Shown here in pieces: positions 1 to 10,392 of a stretch of DNA of 64,000 nucleotides. Every line of letters begins with the position of its first letter. The first letter of the stretch is position 1. The notes beneath the pieces are model-generated. The model worked only from the letters and a program-made list of their open reading frames with translations. It did not search any database and had not been told where the DNA came from. Both the position numbers and the translations under genes were made by a program. Origin of the DNA: DATFFO01 sp963744905 (GTDB taxonomy: Bacteria; Actinomycetota; Acidimicrobiia; Spongiisociales; ZC4RG35); NCBI GenBank assembly GCA_963744905.1, contig CAVUUV010000006.1:62001-126000 (forward strand). The letters are read 5' to 3'.

Positions 1-398
1 AAAGCGATGAGGTGCCCCACCGACGCCACGGGCGCGACGAGATCACGTGTGACGGCAAGACGATCGGCCCGCTCCGTAATCTCGTACTCGATACCCGATG
101 AGGCGAACAGCAGATCGATGAGCGCGGAACTCTCGTCTCGGGTAAGCCTGATGGTGGAGAGACGGCCGGTCGGTTCATGGACGGTGGCCGCCACGGCCGC
201 ATACCCTCGGGCGCCAAAGGCGTGGACTACCTCCTCGGCGGCGTCGTCATCGGCCACGGCCACGACCACGTCGACGTCCCGGGTCAACCGAGGCTCGGCA
301 TGCACGGACACGGCCAGGCCTCCGACAAGGGCGTAGGGCCGGCCCACCTCGTCGAGCAGCGACAGAGCGTCCCGAAGAGCCGATTCGATCGAAGTCAC
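1..398 (-). CDS. nucleotidyltransferase-like protein, C-terminus cut by window edge
   Basis: The GTG start at 398 overlaps the stop of the upstream 66-residue gene (GTGA). The reading frame is open to base 1, so the C-terminus lies outside the window. The N-terminal part carries the pattern of minimal nucleotidyltransferases: a short helix, then YALVGGLAVSVH, then RLTRDVDVVV with the paired acidic metal ligands. This fold is shared by AbiEii-type toxins and by uncharacterised DUF6036-like proteins. Pairing with a tiny upstream gene hints at a toxin-antitoxin-like or house-cleaning pair. That is inference only, because the partner has no recognisable antitoxin motif. Confidence 0.72.
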   Translation of the reverse strand, partial: MTSIESALRDALSLLDEVGRPYALVGGLAVSVHAEPRLTRDVDVVVAVADDDAAEEVVHAFGARGYAAVAATVHEPTGRLSTIRLTRDESSALIDLLFASSGIEYEITERADRLAVTRDLVAPVASVGHLIA

Positions 399-595
399 CG
401 CGAAAGCGGCAACGAGACCGGGACCCCGTCGCTGTCCCCGTGCGGTGCCCGCGACTGGTCCCGCGCCCAGGCTCGCACCGCCGCGGCGACATCGGAAGCC
501 TCGGCGTCGGGATGCTCGCGCAAGTACCGGGCGGCGACCAGATCGCAGGCGAACTCATACAACTCGAAGACCGTCTCGAGTCCCGTCTGGGCCAT
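395..595 (-). CDS. small acidic helical protein paired with nucleotidyltransferase
   Basis: This gene encodes 66 residues starting at ATG 595. Its codons are translationally coupled to the nucleotidyltransferase by a 4-base overlap. The protein is mostly helical (segment FELYEFACDLVAARYLRE, then an Ala-rich helix) with a hydrophilic tail. I do not recognise the family. Its size, its composition and its coupling to a nucleotidyltransferase suggest a partner or antitoxin-like role. It has no signal peptide and no membrane segment. Confidence 0.6.
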   Translation of the reverse strand: MAQTGLETVFELYEFACDLVAARYLREHPDAEASDVAAAVRAWARDQSRAPHGDSDGVPVSLPLSR

Positions 596-666
596 AGCAC
601 GACTTTACCGGCGCACGGGTGCGCGCTGTGGTCCGGGTTATGCCGAGGGCCGACCGGTGGTCCTTC

Positions 667-3600
667 TCAGCCGTCCAGCAATCCCTCCAGCTCGGCCCGA
701 AGAGGCTCAGCACCGAGCCGGTCGGCGGTAGCCAGCGCAGCTTGTGCGGCCGCCCGGATCTCTGAGTCGATCTCGAGTGACGAGCGAACCCATCCCAGCA
801 CCGCCACTGCCTGTTCGAAAGTGTCCGAGGGCCAGGCCCGGACCGCCTCGGCCCACAACCGGGGATCGTCGACGCCGTCGAACCGGGCCCGCTGTGCCAC
901 CAGCATGGCGCGCATGGCGTCACCGAGATACTCGACGGCCAGCCGATCGGCGGTCGCCATCCAGCGGTCGAACTCGTCCGTCCCTACCAGCGGCTGACCG
1001 TTCTGCTGACCCCAGGCCGCCGCCTCCGACGCCGCCAACAGGTACTCGGTGGCGTCGCCCTCCGCCGAGGCAGACATCCTCGCCTCGTCGCGCAGGGCGA
1101 ACATCTCGCTGGACAGCATCGAGGTGTCACCGGTCCAGCGCGCCAGCCAGATCCGGCCCGCCGCAAGCGGGCTCTGCACCTGGATGTCGGTAATGTGCCC
1201 GTACTCCTCGTCCTCGCGGCGGAACAGTTCCCGCGCCTCTTCGAATCGACCCTGGTTGGCGAAGATTCGGGCCTGCAAACCGATTTTCACGGCCTCTGGA
1301 TATCCGGGGGCAACGGTGAACTCGAGCACCTCCAGGGCCTCCGGCCATCGTCCGGCGTCGTGATAGCGATCGGCCAGATTGGCCACCATCCAGCTCTCCG
1401 ACTGGCCCTGAGCGCCGAAGCGTCTCACCAGTTCGAGACCCTCGCGCATCAACTCGACCGCCTCCTCGTGACGACCCTGCCCGGCCAGCATCTCCGAGAG
1501 GTTGGTGCGGGCCCGGGTGATCTGAAACACGGCGTTTTGTGCCGTGGCCATCTCCAGCCCCTTGCGAAGGACCACCTCACCCTCGGCCGGGTCGAGCTCC
1601 AGAACTCCGAGTGTCACCAGGGCGGCCGTCTCTGTGAACGGGTCGCCGGCGGCTTCCGCCGTCCGCAATGCCTTCCGGGTGATGGCGGTGGCGCGTTCGC
1701 CCTCGATTCCGGTCAGCATGAGCAGCCTGCCCAGTTGGGCCTCGGCCCCGGCGCGCTCGGGGGTGGGAGGGTTCTCGGGGATTAGATCGAGGGCGTGCTC
1801 GGCGGCCGCCAGCGCCTCGTCGACCAGACCGGCCGGCCACAGATGGCGCGCCTCCTCGGCCAGCACGATGCCCACGCCGCGCTGGTCGCCCGCCGCCTCC
1901 AGTTGGATGCGGTGCGAGCGCAGATACTCGACGCCTTCCATCGACCCCCGCGAAATGCCGATCGCCAGACCGGCGGCAACGATCGCCTGGTGACGTTCCA
2001 CCCCGGTGGGACGCTGATCGGGCTGGACCTGATCCCACAACTCCAACACCGTGTCGGCGTGGGCGATGATCGCCGACAGGGCGGCAACCGACTGGGCGTC
2101 GCGCATCGCCCTCAGCGCCGCCTCCAGCGCCCGCGGATATTCACGGGCCTCGATCCAGTGATGCACGAGACGGTCGGGGGCGGCCCCGGCGGCGGCGAGC
2201 GCCTCGCCGGCCGACCGGTGGAGCCGGCCCCGCCGAAGCTGGGAGATATCGTCCAGGATCGTCTGGCGAATGAGGGCATGGGCGAACGAGATCTCGCGCC
2301 CGCGCCCCTCGGTGACGAAGCCCGCCGCCAGCGCCTCCTCGAGCGCCTCCTCCACCTGCGACACCGAAACGTCGGCCGAGGCCAACAGGATGTCGACGTC
2401 GAACGACGAGCCGATCACTGCGGCCGTGGCCAACAACTCCTGGGCGAGCGGCGACAGCCGGTCCAAGCGACGGCCGATGGTGTCCCTGATCCCTTCGGGG
2501 ATCGTCAACGCCGTCTCGGGGTTGAAGTCCCAGGTTCCGTCCACCACCATCCCCTCGCTGACCAGGTGCTCGACGATCTCCTCGATGAAGAAAGGATTGC
2601 CCTCGGTCTCGGTCAATATGACGTCGAGCGCCGAGTCGGGTGCGGTTCCCCCGGCCACCGACGCCACCAGTGAGGCCACGTCGGTGGGTTCGAGCCCCGC
2701 CAGGTCGAGTCTCTCCGCCCGCCGTGCCCTCCGCTGATCCCGAAGCAGATCGGACAGCGGGTGACGGCGATCGAGGTCGGTATCGCGGTAGGTACCCACG
2801 ACCAGCATCGGCAAGTCATCGCCGTGGCGAAGCAGATGCCCCAACAGGACGATGGACGACTCGTCCGCCCAGTGGAGGTCGTCGAGGACCAGCACCAACG
2901 GGGCATGACTCCCGGCAGCGCCGGCCAGGACTTCGACGAACGCCTCGTTGATGACGTAGCGCTCGGTACGGGGATCATCGAGCAGTGGCGGTCCCGCCGC
3001 CGTCCCCGCCAACTCAGGCATCAGCCTGGCCAGATTGGCGGCGCCCGACCCGCGCGGCCGCAGCGATCGGTCGAGCCGAAGCAGGGGCCGGATCGCCTCG
3101 ATGAAGGGCTGATAGGGAGCCACCCCCTCGGGTGGCGCCGAGCCGACGAGCACGGTGGCGCCGGCCTCATAGACCCGCCCGGCCCAGTGGCCCACCAGGG
3201 CCGTCTTGCCGATCCCCGGTTCGCCCGAAACGGCGATGAGGAACTGGCGTTGGCGCCGGTCGAAGGCCGCGTCGAGCACGGCCATCGCCTCACTGCGCCC
3301 GACGAACAATCCGGTGCGGCTACCCAGGCTTGGGGCCGGCAGTCGGCCCGGCATGGATATGGCGGATTCACCGGACCCAACCAGCCACGCCTCCACCGGC
3401 TCGGAGACTCCCTTGAGCGGCGGGGTGCCGAGCGACTCGAACTCGAACGTCCCCCGAGCGCCCACCAACGAGCGGACCAGCCCGCTCACCACCACCCCGC
3501 CCGCCGGCGCGAACCCACAGAGCCGGCTGGCCACCGCCACCGGAAGCCCGGCCACGTCGCCGCCGTCGGTCGCGACGTCGCCGCCGTGTATGCCGATCCG

Positions 3601-3858
3601 CACCTCGGGAAGGGAACCGGCCAACCGATCCTGAATGGCCACCGCCGCCTCCGTGGCATCGACCGCCGAGGTGAAGGTGGCGAGGGCACCGTCACCGAGA
3701 AACTTGACCACCCTCCCGTCGTGGGCAGCGACCACCTCGCCCACCACCGCATCGTGGTGGGCCACCACCCGGTCGGCCTCGTCGTCGCCCACCCCGGACC
3801 GCAGTTCGGTCGACCCGACGATGTCGGTGAACACGACGGTGATCAGGGCCCGGGACAT
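667..3858 (-). CDS. class III cyclase-homology / AAA ATPase / TPR multidomain protein
   Basis: The protein has 1063 residues. Residues 1-165 form a class III nucleotidyl cyclase homology domain, with metal-binding Asp12 (VFTDIVGS), substrate Lys52 and Asp56 in KFLGDG. The usual Asn of the VNxAxR motif is Ala108 here, although Arg112 is kept, so cyclase activity may be weak or altered. A STAND-like ATPase follows, with Walker A GEPGIGKTAL at about 212-220 and Walker B LVLVLDDLHWAD near 325. The C-terminal half consists of TPR-like helical repeats. Such proteins are common in soil actinobacteria and are thought to be signalling hubs. A copy of the 110-bp repeat lies just upstream. Confidence 0.88.
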   Translation of the reverse strand: MSRALITVVFTDIVGSTELRSGVGDDEADRVVAHHDAVVGEVVAAHDGRVVKFLGDGALATFTSAVDATEAAVAIQDRLAGSLPEVRIGIHGGDVATDGGDVAGLPVAVASRLCGFAPAGGVVVSGLVRSLVGARGTFEFESLGTPPLKGVSEPVEAWLVGSGESAISMPGRLPAPSLGSRTGLFVGRSEAMAVLDAAFDRRQRQFLIAVSGEPGIGKTALVGHWAGRVYEAGATVLVGSAPPEGVAPYQPFIEAIRPLLRLDRSLRPRGSGAANLARLMPELAGTAAGPPLLDDPRTERYVINEAFVEVLAGAAGSHAPLVLVLDDLHWADESSIVLLGHLLRHGDDLPMLVVGTYRDTDLDRRHPLSDLLRDQRRARRAERLDLAGLEPTDVASLVASVAGGTAPDSALDVILTETEGNPFFIEEIVEHLVSEGMVVDGTWDFNPETALTIPEGIRDTIGRRLDRLSPLAQELLATAAVIGSSFDVDILLASADVSVSQVEEALEEALAAGFVTEGRGREISFAHALIRQTILDDISQLRRGRLHRSAGEALAAAGAAPDRLVHHWIEAREYPRALEAALRAMRDAQSVAALSAIIAHADTVLELWDQVQPDQRPTGVERHQAIVAAGLAIGISRGSMEGVEYLRSHRIQLEAAGDQRGVGIVLAEEARHLWPAGLVDEALAAAEHALDLIPENPPTPERAGAEAQLGRLLMLTGIEGERATAITRKALRTAEAAGDPFTETAALVTLGVLELDPAEGEVVLRKGLEMATAQNAVFQITRARTNLSEMLAGQGRHEEAVELMREGLELVRRFGAQGQSESWMVANLADRYHDAGRWPEALEVLEFTVAPGYPEAVKIGLQARIFANQGRFEEARELFRREDEEYGHITDIQVQSPLAAGRIWLARWTGDTSMLSSEMFALRDEARMSASAEGDATEYLLAASEAAAWGQQNGQPLVGTDEFDRWMATADRLAVEYLGDAMRAMLVAQRARFDGVDDPRLWAEAVRAWPSDTFEQAVAVLGWVRSSLEIDSEIRAAAQAALATADRLGAEPLRAELEGLLDG

Positions 3859-3914
3859 TCGTGGAGCGTACCCGGATGGGCAGGCACACGCCCGAAGAGG
3901 CGCCAGACGCCCGC

Positions 3915-4024
3915 CTTCTTTGGACGAGGGCGAACGGCCCTCCGCTTCTTTGGACCGTCAGGAATGCATAGCGATAGTCACCGTCCAAAGAAGCATGGAA
4001 CCGTTCCTCTACGTCCAAAGAAGG
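3915..4024. repeat. 110-bp double-hairpin intergenic repeat, copy 1
   Basis: Four 10-base boxes lie in a forward-forward-reverse-reverse layout: TTCTTTGGAC at 3916 and 3946, and GTCCAAAGAA at 3983 and 4013. The inner pair flanks a core reading GCATAGCGATAG and the outer pair closes a longer stem. The copy sits between the cyclase gene start and the upstream hydrolase stop. Related copies are at 5027, 6559, 41631 and 52982. Confidence 0.9.
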
Positions 4025-4031
4025 ACTCGGG

Positions 4032-4931
4032 TCAGTCGGGTGTCGGTTGGTCGAAGAAGCGAAGCAGGCGCTGGTTGACTGCATCCGGCTGCGCCAGAGC
4101 CGTGATGTGGTGAGCGTCTGCAATCAGCTCGAACTCGGCTCCGGGGAGAAGTGTCATCACGGACTCCCTGACGTCTTCCCCGTAGATCTTCTCCTCGCCA
4201 CCGATGATCACCAGGACCGGAGCCTGGATCCTGGCCAGCTCCTCCCGGGTATAGACCCGAGGGAAGACCCGGTTGATGAGCCGGCCATCCACCATGGTCC
4301 GGTAGAAGAGCGGCTCCCACAGCGGGTCCTTGGCCAGGTCTCCGTACATCCAGTCGACGGCGCGTCGCATCACCCTCTTCACGCCCGGCAACCAGGGCAT
4401 CAGGGTGTAGACGGCCTTGGGGATGAACATGTGCCACATGAAGGGCCGCATCGGGTGGATGGTGGCGGCGGGACCGATGAGAACCAGCTTGCGCACCCGG
4501 TCCGGGAGCTGCATGGCGTAATACGCCGCCGTGAAGCCCCCGTAGGAATTGCCCACCAGGTAGAGCGTGTCGATGTCGAGGCCGTCGAGTAGTTCGGTGA
4601 ACCACTGCAGGAAGTCGTCCATCGACTGGATGGCCCTGGTGGGGCGGCTCTTGTTGGCCTCCCCGATGACGTCGACGCAGTACACCCGGTGAAACCCGCT
4701 CAGCGACTCGACGTTTCGATACCAGGAGGTGGCGGTGGCGAACAGCGCATGGAGCAACACGACGGGTGGCCCGCCTTCTGGGCCGCTGACCACGACGTGG
4801 GTGTCACCGAAGCTGGTGGGAATGGTGAGCTCCTGGTGATCTACCTTCCATTCGTCCATCACCGCCTGATAAGCAGCCATGACCTCGGCTTCGCCTCGGG
4901 GGGATGTGAACATCGGGATGAAATCGGACAT
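4032..4931 (-). CDS. alpha/beta hydrolase
   Basis: The protein has 299 residues and an alpha/beta-hydrolase fold. The nucleophile elbow is GNSYGG with Ser129, the oxyanion-hole region is VVLLHALFATATSW, and the C-terminal catalytic His is probably in DAHHI near residue 275. There is no signal peptide, so it is cytosolic. The closest known types are carboxyl-ester or C-C-bond hydrolases of the MhpC/lipase class, and the substrate cannot be told. It stands alone between two copies of the 110-bp repeat, so it is probably transcribed by itself. Confidence 0.85.
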   Translation of the reverse strand: MSDFIPMFTSPRGEAEVMAAYQAVMDEWKVDHQELTIPTSFGDTHVVVSGPEGGPPVVLLHALFATATSWYRNVESLSGFHRVYCVDVIGEANKSRPTRAIQSMDDFLQWFTELLDGLDIDTLYLVGNSYGGFTAAYYAMQLPDRVRKLVLIGPAATIHPMRPFMWHMFIPKAVYTLMPWLPGVKRVMRRAVDWMYGDLAKDPLWEPLFYRTMVDGRLINRVFPRVYTREELARIQAPVLVIIGGEEKIYGEDVRESVMTLLPGAEFELIADAHHITALAQPDAVNQRLLRFFDQPTPD

Positions 4932-5026
4932 TGACGATGCCTCCTGTCATCGTCATTGCACATCGTCGGGTCGCTTCAACCCAGGGAATTAAGTCACAAC
5001 GATCGCGCCTGCCCGGTTCGGACCAT

Positions 5027-5136
5027 CCTTCTTTGGACGAGGGCGAACGGCCCTCCGCTTCTTTGGACCGTCAGGAACGCATAGCGATAGTCACCGTCCA
5101 AAGAAGGCTGGAACCGTTCCTCTACGTCCACAGAAG
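5027..5136. repeat. 110-bp double-hairpin intergenic repeat, copy 2
   Basis: This copy is nearly identical to the one at 3915, with the same four TTCTTTGGAC/GTCCAAAGAA boxes and core. A few substitutions are visible, including GTCCACAGAA in the last box. It lies between the serpin stop and the hydrolase start. Confidence 0.9.
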
Positions 5137-5158
5137 CCGCGTGGGGGAGGTGGTTCGG

Positions 5159-6523
5159 TCAGGGGGCGGGGTTGGTTACCTGGCCCAGGAAGAGAGGCTC
5201 GGCGGTGGGCGAGTGCTCGATCCAGAACAGGAAGGGCCGATCGGCGCTGAAAGTGGCAGCCATCGGCCGCGAGACGATGTTCATGATGACGGCGCTGGCC
5301 GCGGCCGCCTCGGTGCCGTTCTCGTCCACGGTGATCGACGTGTCGTGGAGGGCGTCGCTCACGTAAAGCTCACGGGCCTGTGTGATCCCCGTGAAGTCCG
5401 CTTCGTCTGGAGCGCCGGTGACGGGTGGGGTGAACGCAGCCCGCATTCCCATCCCTGTCAACAGGTTCTTGAGCGGCACGGTCGAGTCGAATTCGAACTT
5501 GGGCAGGGCCAGGTCGACCATGGCGTCTTCCCATTCCACATCGAGATCTTGGGGCCGGAGAGCGCCTGCCAGGTCGGCAGGTGATCCAGTCTTGGGAAGG
5601 GCGATGACCATGAGGGCGTCGCCGGCGTAAGGCAGCTTGACGGCTTCGAACAGATCGGTATCGGCGTATCCGGTCCGGATGCTCATGTGCATGAACGGTA
5701 CGACGGCCTCACTCCCGTTCAGCAGAGTGAAGGACCCATCGGCCGTGGCCGCGGGGTCGAAGGGCTCGGCCCAGTTGGCCTCGAACCAGATGGCATTGAC
5801 CAGCACCAAACGGGTGAGGTCGTCGATGGCCCCGGCCGGGATGAGATCGGGGATGCGACCCTCGGTAGCATCGGCCGTCCACTGATTGATGACGTCGGTG
5901 GCACCGTCGGGATCGTGCATGTAGTCCACCAGCCGCAGCCCGGCTCCATAGCCCTCGGCCAGCACGCGGAGATAGTCGTCCTGGAACGGATAGCCACCCT
6001 GACCCCAGGCCGAATTGGCCGGCCGGATGGTGAAGGGCTGACGGGTGTCCTCATCGTCCTGAGGCGGCGGCAGCTCCTCCAGCGCGGAATCGATGGCACT
6101 TCTTACCCCGTGGAGCGTCTGATCCTCAACCGTGAGATGCATGACGTCGGCCATCTCCGCCGCCGTCTGCCCCCGCGCACCCGCGTACGCCATGCTCAGG
6201 GCCGTGGCGACCGAGTACGGGGAAAGCATGATGTTCCCGTCACCCGCGGCCTCCCTGAGCAGCTCCAGGCCGAGGGCCCGATCGCCGGCCACCACAGCTG
6301 CCAGATCGCCGCTCGAGACGGAAGCCGTCGAACGAGGGAGATCGGCCTTGACGACCTCACCGACGGCGAACGACCCGTCCGGTCCCTGACCGGTACCTCC
6401 CGGCACGGTCGACGGATCTGGCGCCGAGCCACCCCCGCATGCAGCGGCCAGTATCGACATCACCAGCGCCGCGATCGACAGACGCACTTTGCTCACCGGA
6501 CTATGACGCCCCGGTCGGGCCAC
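5159..6523 (-). CDS. lipoprotein serpin (serine protease inhibitor family)
   Basis: The protein has 454 residues. The N-terminus has a lipobox ending LAAAC, so it should be anchored on the outer face of the membrane. The rest is a full-length serpin, including NIMLSPYSVATALSMAYAGA in the helix-B region and the strand NAIWFEANW. The reactive-loop hinge is GTEAAAAS, followed by AVIMNIVSRPM. Small residues at P12-P9 are the signature of inhibitory serpins. Counting from the hinge puts P1 near Val-Ser in NIVSR, so an elastase- or subtilisin-like target is possible. The closing strand RPFLFWIEH is also typical. The flanks carry repeat copies. Confidence 0.93.
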   Translation of the reverse strand: MARPGRHSPVSKVRLSIAALVMSILAAACGGGSAPDPSTVPGGTGQGPDGSFAVGEVVKADLPRSTASVSSGDLAAVVAGDRALGLELLREAAGDGNIMLSPYSVATALSMAYAGARGQTAAEMADVMHLTVEDQTLHGVRSAIDSALEELPPPQDDEDTRQPFTIRPANSAWGQGGYPFQDDYLRVLAEGYGAGLRLVDYMHDPDGATDVINQWTADATEGRIPDLIPAGAIDDLTRLVLVNAIWFEANWAEPFDPAATADGSFTLLNGSEAVVPFMHMSIRTGYADTDLFEAVKLPYAGDALMVIALPKTGSPADLAGALRPQDLDVEWEDAMVDLALPKFEFDSTVPLKNLLTGMGMRAAFTPPVTGAPDEADFTGITQARELYVSDALHDTSITVDENGTEAAAASAVIMNIVSRPMAATFSADRPFLFWIEHSPTAEPLFLGQVTNPAP

Positions 6524-6558
6524 CGGTTCCCGGTTCGGCCCGACCCGCCGATCACGAT

Positions 6559-6640
6559 GGTTCTTTGGACGTCAGGGAACGGTTCCGACGTTCTCTGGAC
6601 GGTGAGGAACGCATAGCGATAGCCACCGTCCAAAGAAGCA
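6559..6640. repeat. 110-bp intergenic repeat, copy 3 (right arm missing)
   Basis: Two forward boxes (one reading TTCTCTGGAC), the core GAACGCATAGCGATAG and one reverse box GTCCAAAGAA are present. The final reverse box of the full element is missing. The copy lies between the divergent serpin and discoidin-lipoprotein starts, about 14 bases from the latter. Confidence 0.85.
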
Positions 6641-6653
6641 GTAGAGCGCGCCG

Positions 6654-7499
6654 GTGACGATCATGAGGCAAGTGAGACGAATCCCTTGGTCCCGGGCCAT
6701 GACCGCCGCCGTCCTCCTGGGCACCGTCATGCTGGGCGGGTGCGGAAGCGGAGGGGAGACCGCCACGGCGGTGCGGCCCTTCTCGGAGGTCCAGGCCTCC
6801 GACTTCTCGTTCGAGGCGGATCCGACCTTCCCCGGTAGGGGCATCTTCCACGTGACCACCACCGAGCCCATGATCTGCGCCATCGTTTGGGGCGAGGACG
6901 AGACGTTCGGGAACTTCAACAACTCCCTGGCCATGAACGGCACCGGGATCATCCAGCACGACGTATACCTGCCCGGCGCGGAGGCCGGGGTCACCTATGA
7001 GTTCGTGGTTCAGGGCACGACGGCCGACGGGACCCTGTACCGGTCCGACGTGGGCACCTTCGTAATCCCGGAGATCGCCACCACCTCGACCACAGAGGAC
7101 ACCCGCACCAACCTCGCCCTGGACGCCCGGGTGACACAGGTCAGCTCGGAGTTCAACTCGTCCTATGCGGCGAGCAACGCCATCGACGGCGACCTGAGCA
7201 CCGAGTGGTCTTCTTCGGGGGACGGGAACTCCGCATCGATAACGATCGACCTGGGCGCCCCGGCCCACGTGACCGGGTTCGAATTCATCACCCGGTCGAT
7301 GGCAGACGGGAGCGCCATCACAGATACCTACACGGTCACGGTGGACGGGGGCGACGAGCTGGGCCCATTCCCGGCCGGCAACCCGGCCGATTCGCAGCCT
7401 GCCGACGTAGACACCACGGGTCAATCGTTCGACTTCCAGGTCGACAGCTCCTCGGGAGGCAACACCGGGGCCGTGGAGATACGCATCCTCGGGGAGTGA
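6654..7499 (+). CDS. lipoprotein with C-terminal discoidin (F5/8 type C)-like domain
   Basis: The protein has 281 residues. The start is GTG 6654, or possibly ATG 6663. A signal peptide ends in the lipobox LGGC. The middle region looks like a fibronectin-type or Ig-like beta domain. The last 140 residues follow the F5/8 type C pattern: NLALDARVTQVSSEF, then SNAIDGDLSTEWSS, then a strand for a solvent-exposed ligand loop. This domain usually binds carbohydrate or phospholipid headgroups, so the protein is probably a cell-surface adhesion or binding lipoprotein. No enzymatic domain is visible. Confidence 0.8.
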   Translation: MTIMRQVRRIPWSRAMTAAVLLGTVMLGGCGSGGETATAVRPFSEVQASDFSFEADPTFPGRGIFHVTTTEPMICAIVWGEDETFGNFNNSLAMNGTGIIQHDVYLPGAEAGVTYEFVVQGTTADGTLYRSDVGTFVIPEIATTSTTEDTRTNLALDARVTQVSSEFNSSYAASNAIDGDLSTEWSSSGDGNSASITIDLGAPAHVTGFEFITRSMADGSAITDTYTVTVDGGDELGPFPAGNPADSQPADVDTTGQSFDFQVDSSSGGNTGAVEIRILGE

Positions 7500-7593
7500 G
7501 AGCGGTCCGGGCCGGCTCATTCGCTTCCCTCCCTTTCGTGCACGTTTCGAGCTGTTTCGTCTAGATTCCCCACGGGCTGCGAGAGGAGACTAC

Positions 7594-8046
7594 GTGGAAC
7601 GAGTGTTGTTGGTGATTCATGTCGTGTCGGTCATCGCCTGGTTCGGAGGCGGGTTGGCGGCGGTATTCCTCCAATCCCGCATGGTGAAGCCGGGCGGATC
7701 GAGCGCAATGGCGTTCCTCCAGGCCAATGAGGCCATGGGCAAGGCCTATTTCCCCGTCGCGGCGGTTCTCACCCTCCTGTCGGGCATCGGTCTGGTCCTG
7801 ACCAGCGACGACGTCTACAGCTTCGGGAGTGGGTTCGTGATGCTGGGCATCCTGATCTTCCTGGTCAGCGCCATCGGCAACTCCACCTATGCCGGCCGAC
7901 GAGACGCCGCCGCCATCGTGGCCTTCGAGTCGGGCGACGATGCCGGCGGCCGGGCGGCGGTGGCCTCCAAGTCCTGGTTCATCACCGCCGAACTGATCCT
8001 GTTGACGTTGACCGTCGTCGCCATGATCTACCGCTGGGGCGCCTGA
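7594..8046 (+). CDS. four-helix membrane protein, DUF2269-like
   Basis: The protein has 150 residues and a GTG start at 7594. It has four hydrophobic segments (near residues 4-25, 53-72, 80-97 and 124-146), and conserved-looking His9 and Trp16 lie in the first helix. It resembles the DUF2269 class of integral membrane proteins of unknown function. It is convergent with asd, with a gap of only about 10 bases. Confidence 0.7.
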   Translation: MERVLLVIHVVSVIAWFGGGLAAVFLQSRMVKPGGSSAMAFLQANEAMGKAYFPVAAVLTLLSGIGLVLTSDDVYSFGSGFVMLGILIFLVSAIGNSTYAGRRDAAAIVAFESGDDAGGRAAVASKSWFITAELILLTLTVVAMIYRWGA

Positions 8047-8056
8047 GAGGGTCCGA

Positions 8057-9063
8057 TCAGAGCCGTTCGGCGATCTGAATGGCGTTGAGAGCGGCACCCT
8101 TGCGCAGGTTGTCGCCCACCACCCACAGATTGATGCCCCCCGGCTCGCCCAGCGTCCCCCGCACCCGTCCGATCAGGACCTCGTCGCGCCCGACGGCGTC
8201 GAGGGCGGTGGGAACCGATTCGACCCACAGCTCCCCACCGGGAGCGGCCGACAGGATCTCTCGGGCTTCCCCCACATCCACGGACCGGTCGAATCGCATC
8301 GTGGCGGAGATCCCGTGGCCGGTCACGGCCGGGACCCGCACACAGGTGGGCTCGACGGCCAGGTAGGGGGCGTCGAGGATCTTGCGGCTCTCGTTGACCA
8401 GCTTCCACTCCTCGTCGGTGTAGCCCTGCCCGGTCTCCGACCCGGCATAGGGCAGGGCGTTGAAGGCGATCGGGCTCACGTAGACATCCGAGCCGGGATC
8501 CACCCAACCGCCTACCTGGAGGGCCCGGGGGTCCTCGAGCAGGGCCCTCGTCTGGCGCAGCATCTCCTCGATACCCTTGCGCCCGGATCCGGAGACGGCC
8601 TGGTACGAGCAGGCCACCATCGAGCGCAGACCGGCGGCGCGATGAAGGGGACCCGCCGCCACCATCAGGGCCATGGTGGTGCAGTTGGGGTTGGCGATGA
8701 GCCCCTCGTGGTGAGCCAGGTGATGGTCGTTGACGTCGGCCACCACCAGAGGAATATCGGGATCGGAGCGGAAGGCCGAGGAGTTGTCCACCACCACCGC
8801 CCCGGCGGCGGCAAAGCGGGGAGCGTGATCCCGGGAGCGGGCTGCCCCGGCGGAGAAGAGGGCGATGTCGATGCCGGTAGGGTCGGCTTTGGCCAGGTCC
8901 TCGACTTCCACCTCGCCCCAGCGGGTCTCCACCTTCGACCCGGCGGAACGGGACGACGCCATCAGGCGCAGGCCGGCCAGAGGGAACTGGCGCTCCTCGA
9001 GGATGGCCGCCATGGTGCGGCCCACCAGGCCCGTGGCCCCTATCACAGCCACCACACGGTCGC

Positions 9064-9067
<4 letters not shown>
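8057..9067 (-). CDS. asd: aspartate-semialdehyde dehydrogenase
   Basis: The enzyme has 336 residues and reduces aspartyl phosphate to aspartate semialdehyde, the second step toward Lys, Thr, Met and diaminopimelate. The NADP-binding loop is GATGLVG at residues 10-16, and the active-site Cys129 lies in NPNCTTM. A His in VTGHGIS and the substrate Arg region are also present. The ATG at 9067 overlaps the lysC stop (ATGA), which decides the start against an upstream in-frame codon at 9148. It is the second gene of the lysC-asd operon. Confidence 0.95.
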
Positions 9068-10287
<1,220 letters not shown>

Positions 10288-10392
10288 CGTCCCCGAAACG
10301 TTAGGCGCCCCGGGGGCTCAGACCAGACTTCGACGCCGCGACGCGGCAACTCAGAAGGGGAAGGGGTGGGGAATCGTTACGATCACGCCTCC

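Noticed and set aside
2761..4113. Long plus-strand open frame of 450 codons opposite the cyclase gene
   Set aside because: Its low-complexity Arg/Gly/Gln/His composition and lack of motifs mark it as an antisense shadow of the real minus-strand gene.
10288..10392. Possible lysine riboswitch before lysC
   Set aside because: The spacer is only 105 bases, is shared with a divergent gene, and shows no multi-helix lysine-box pattern.
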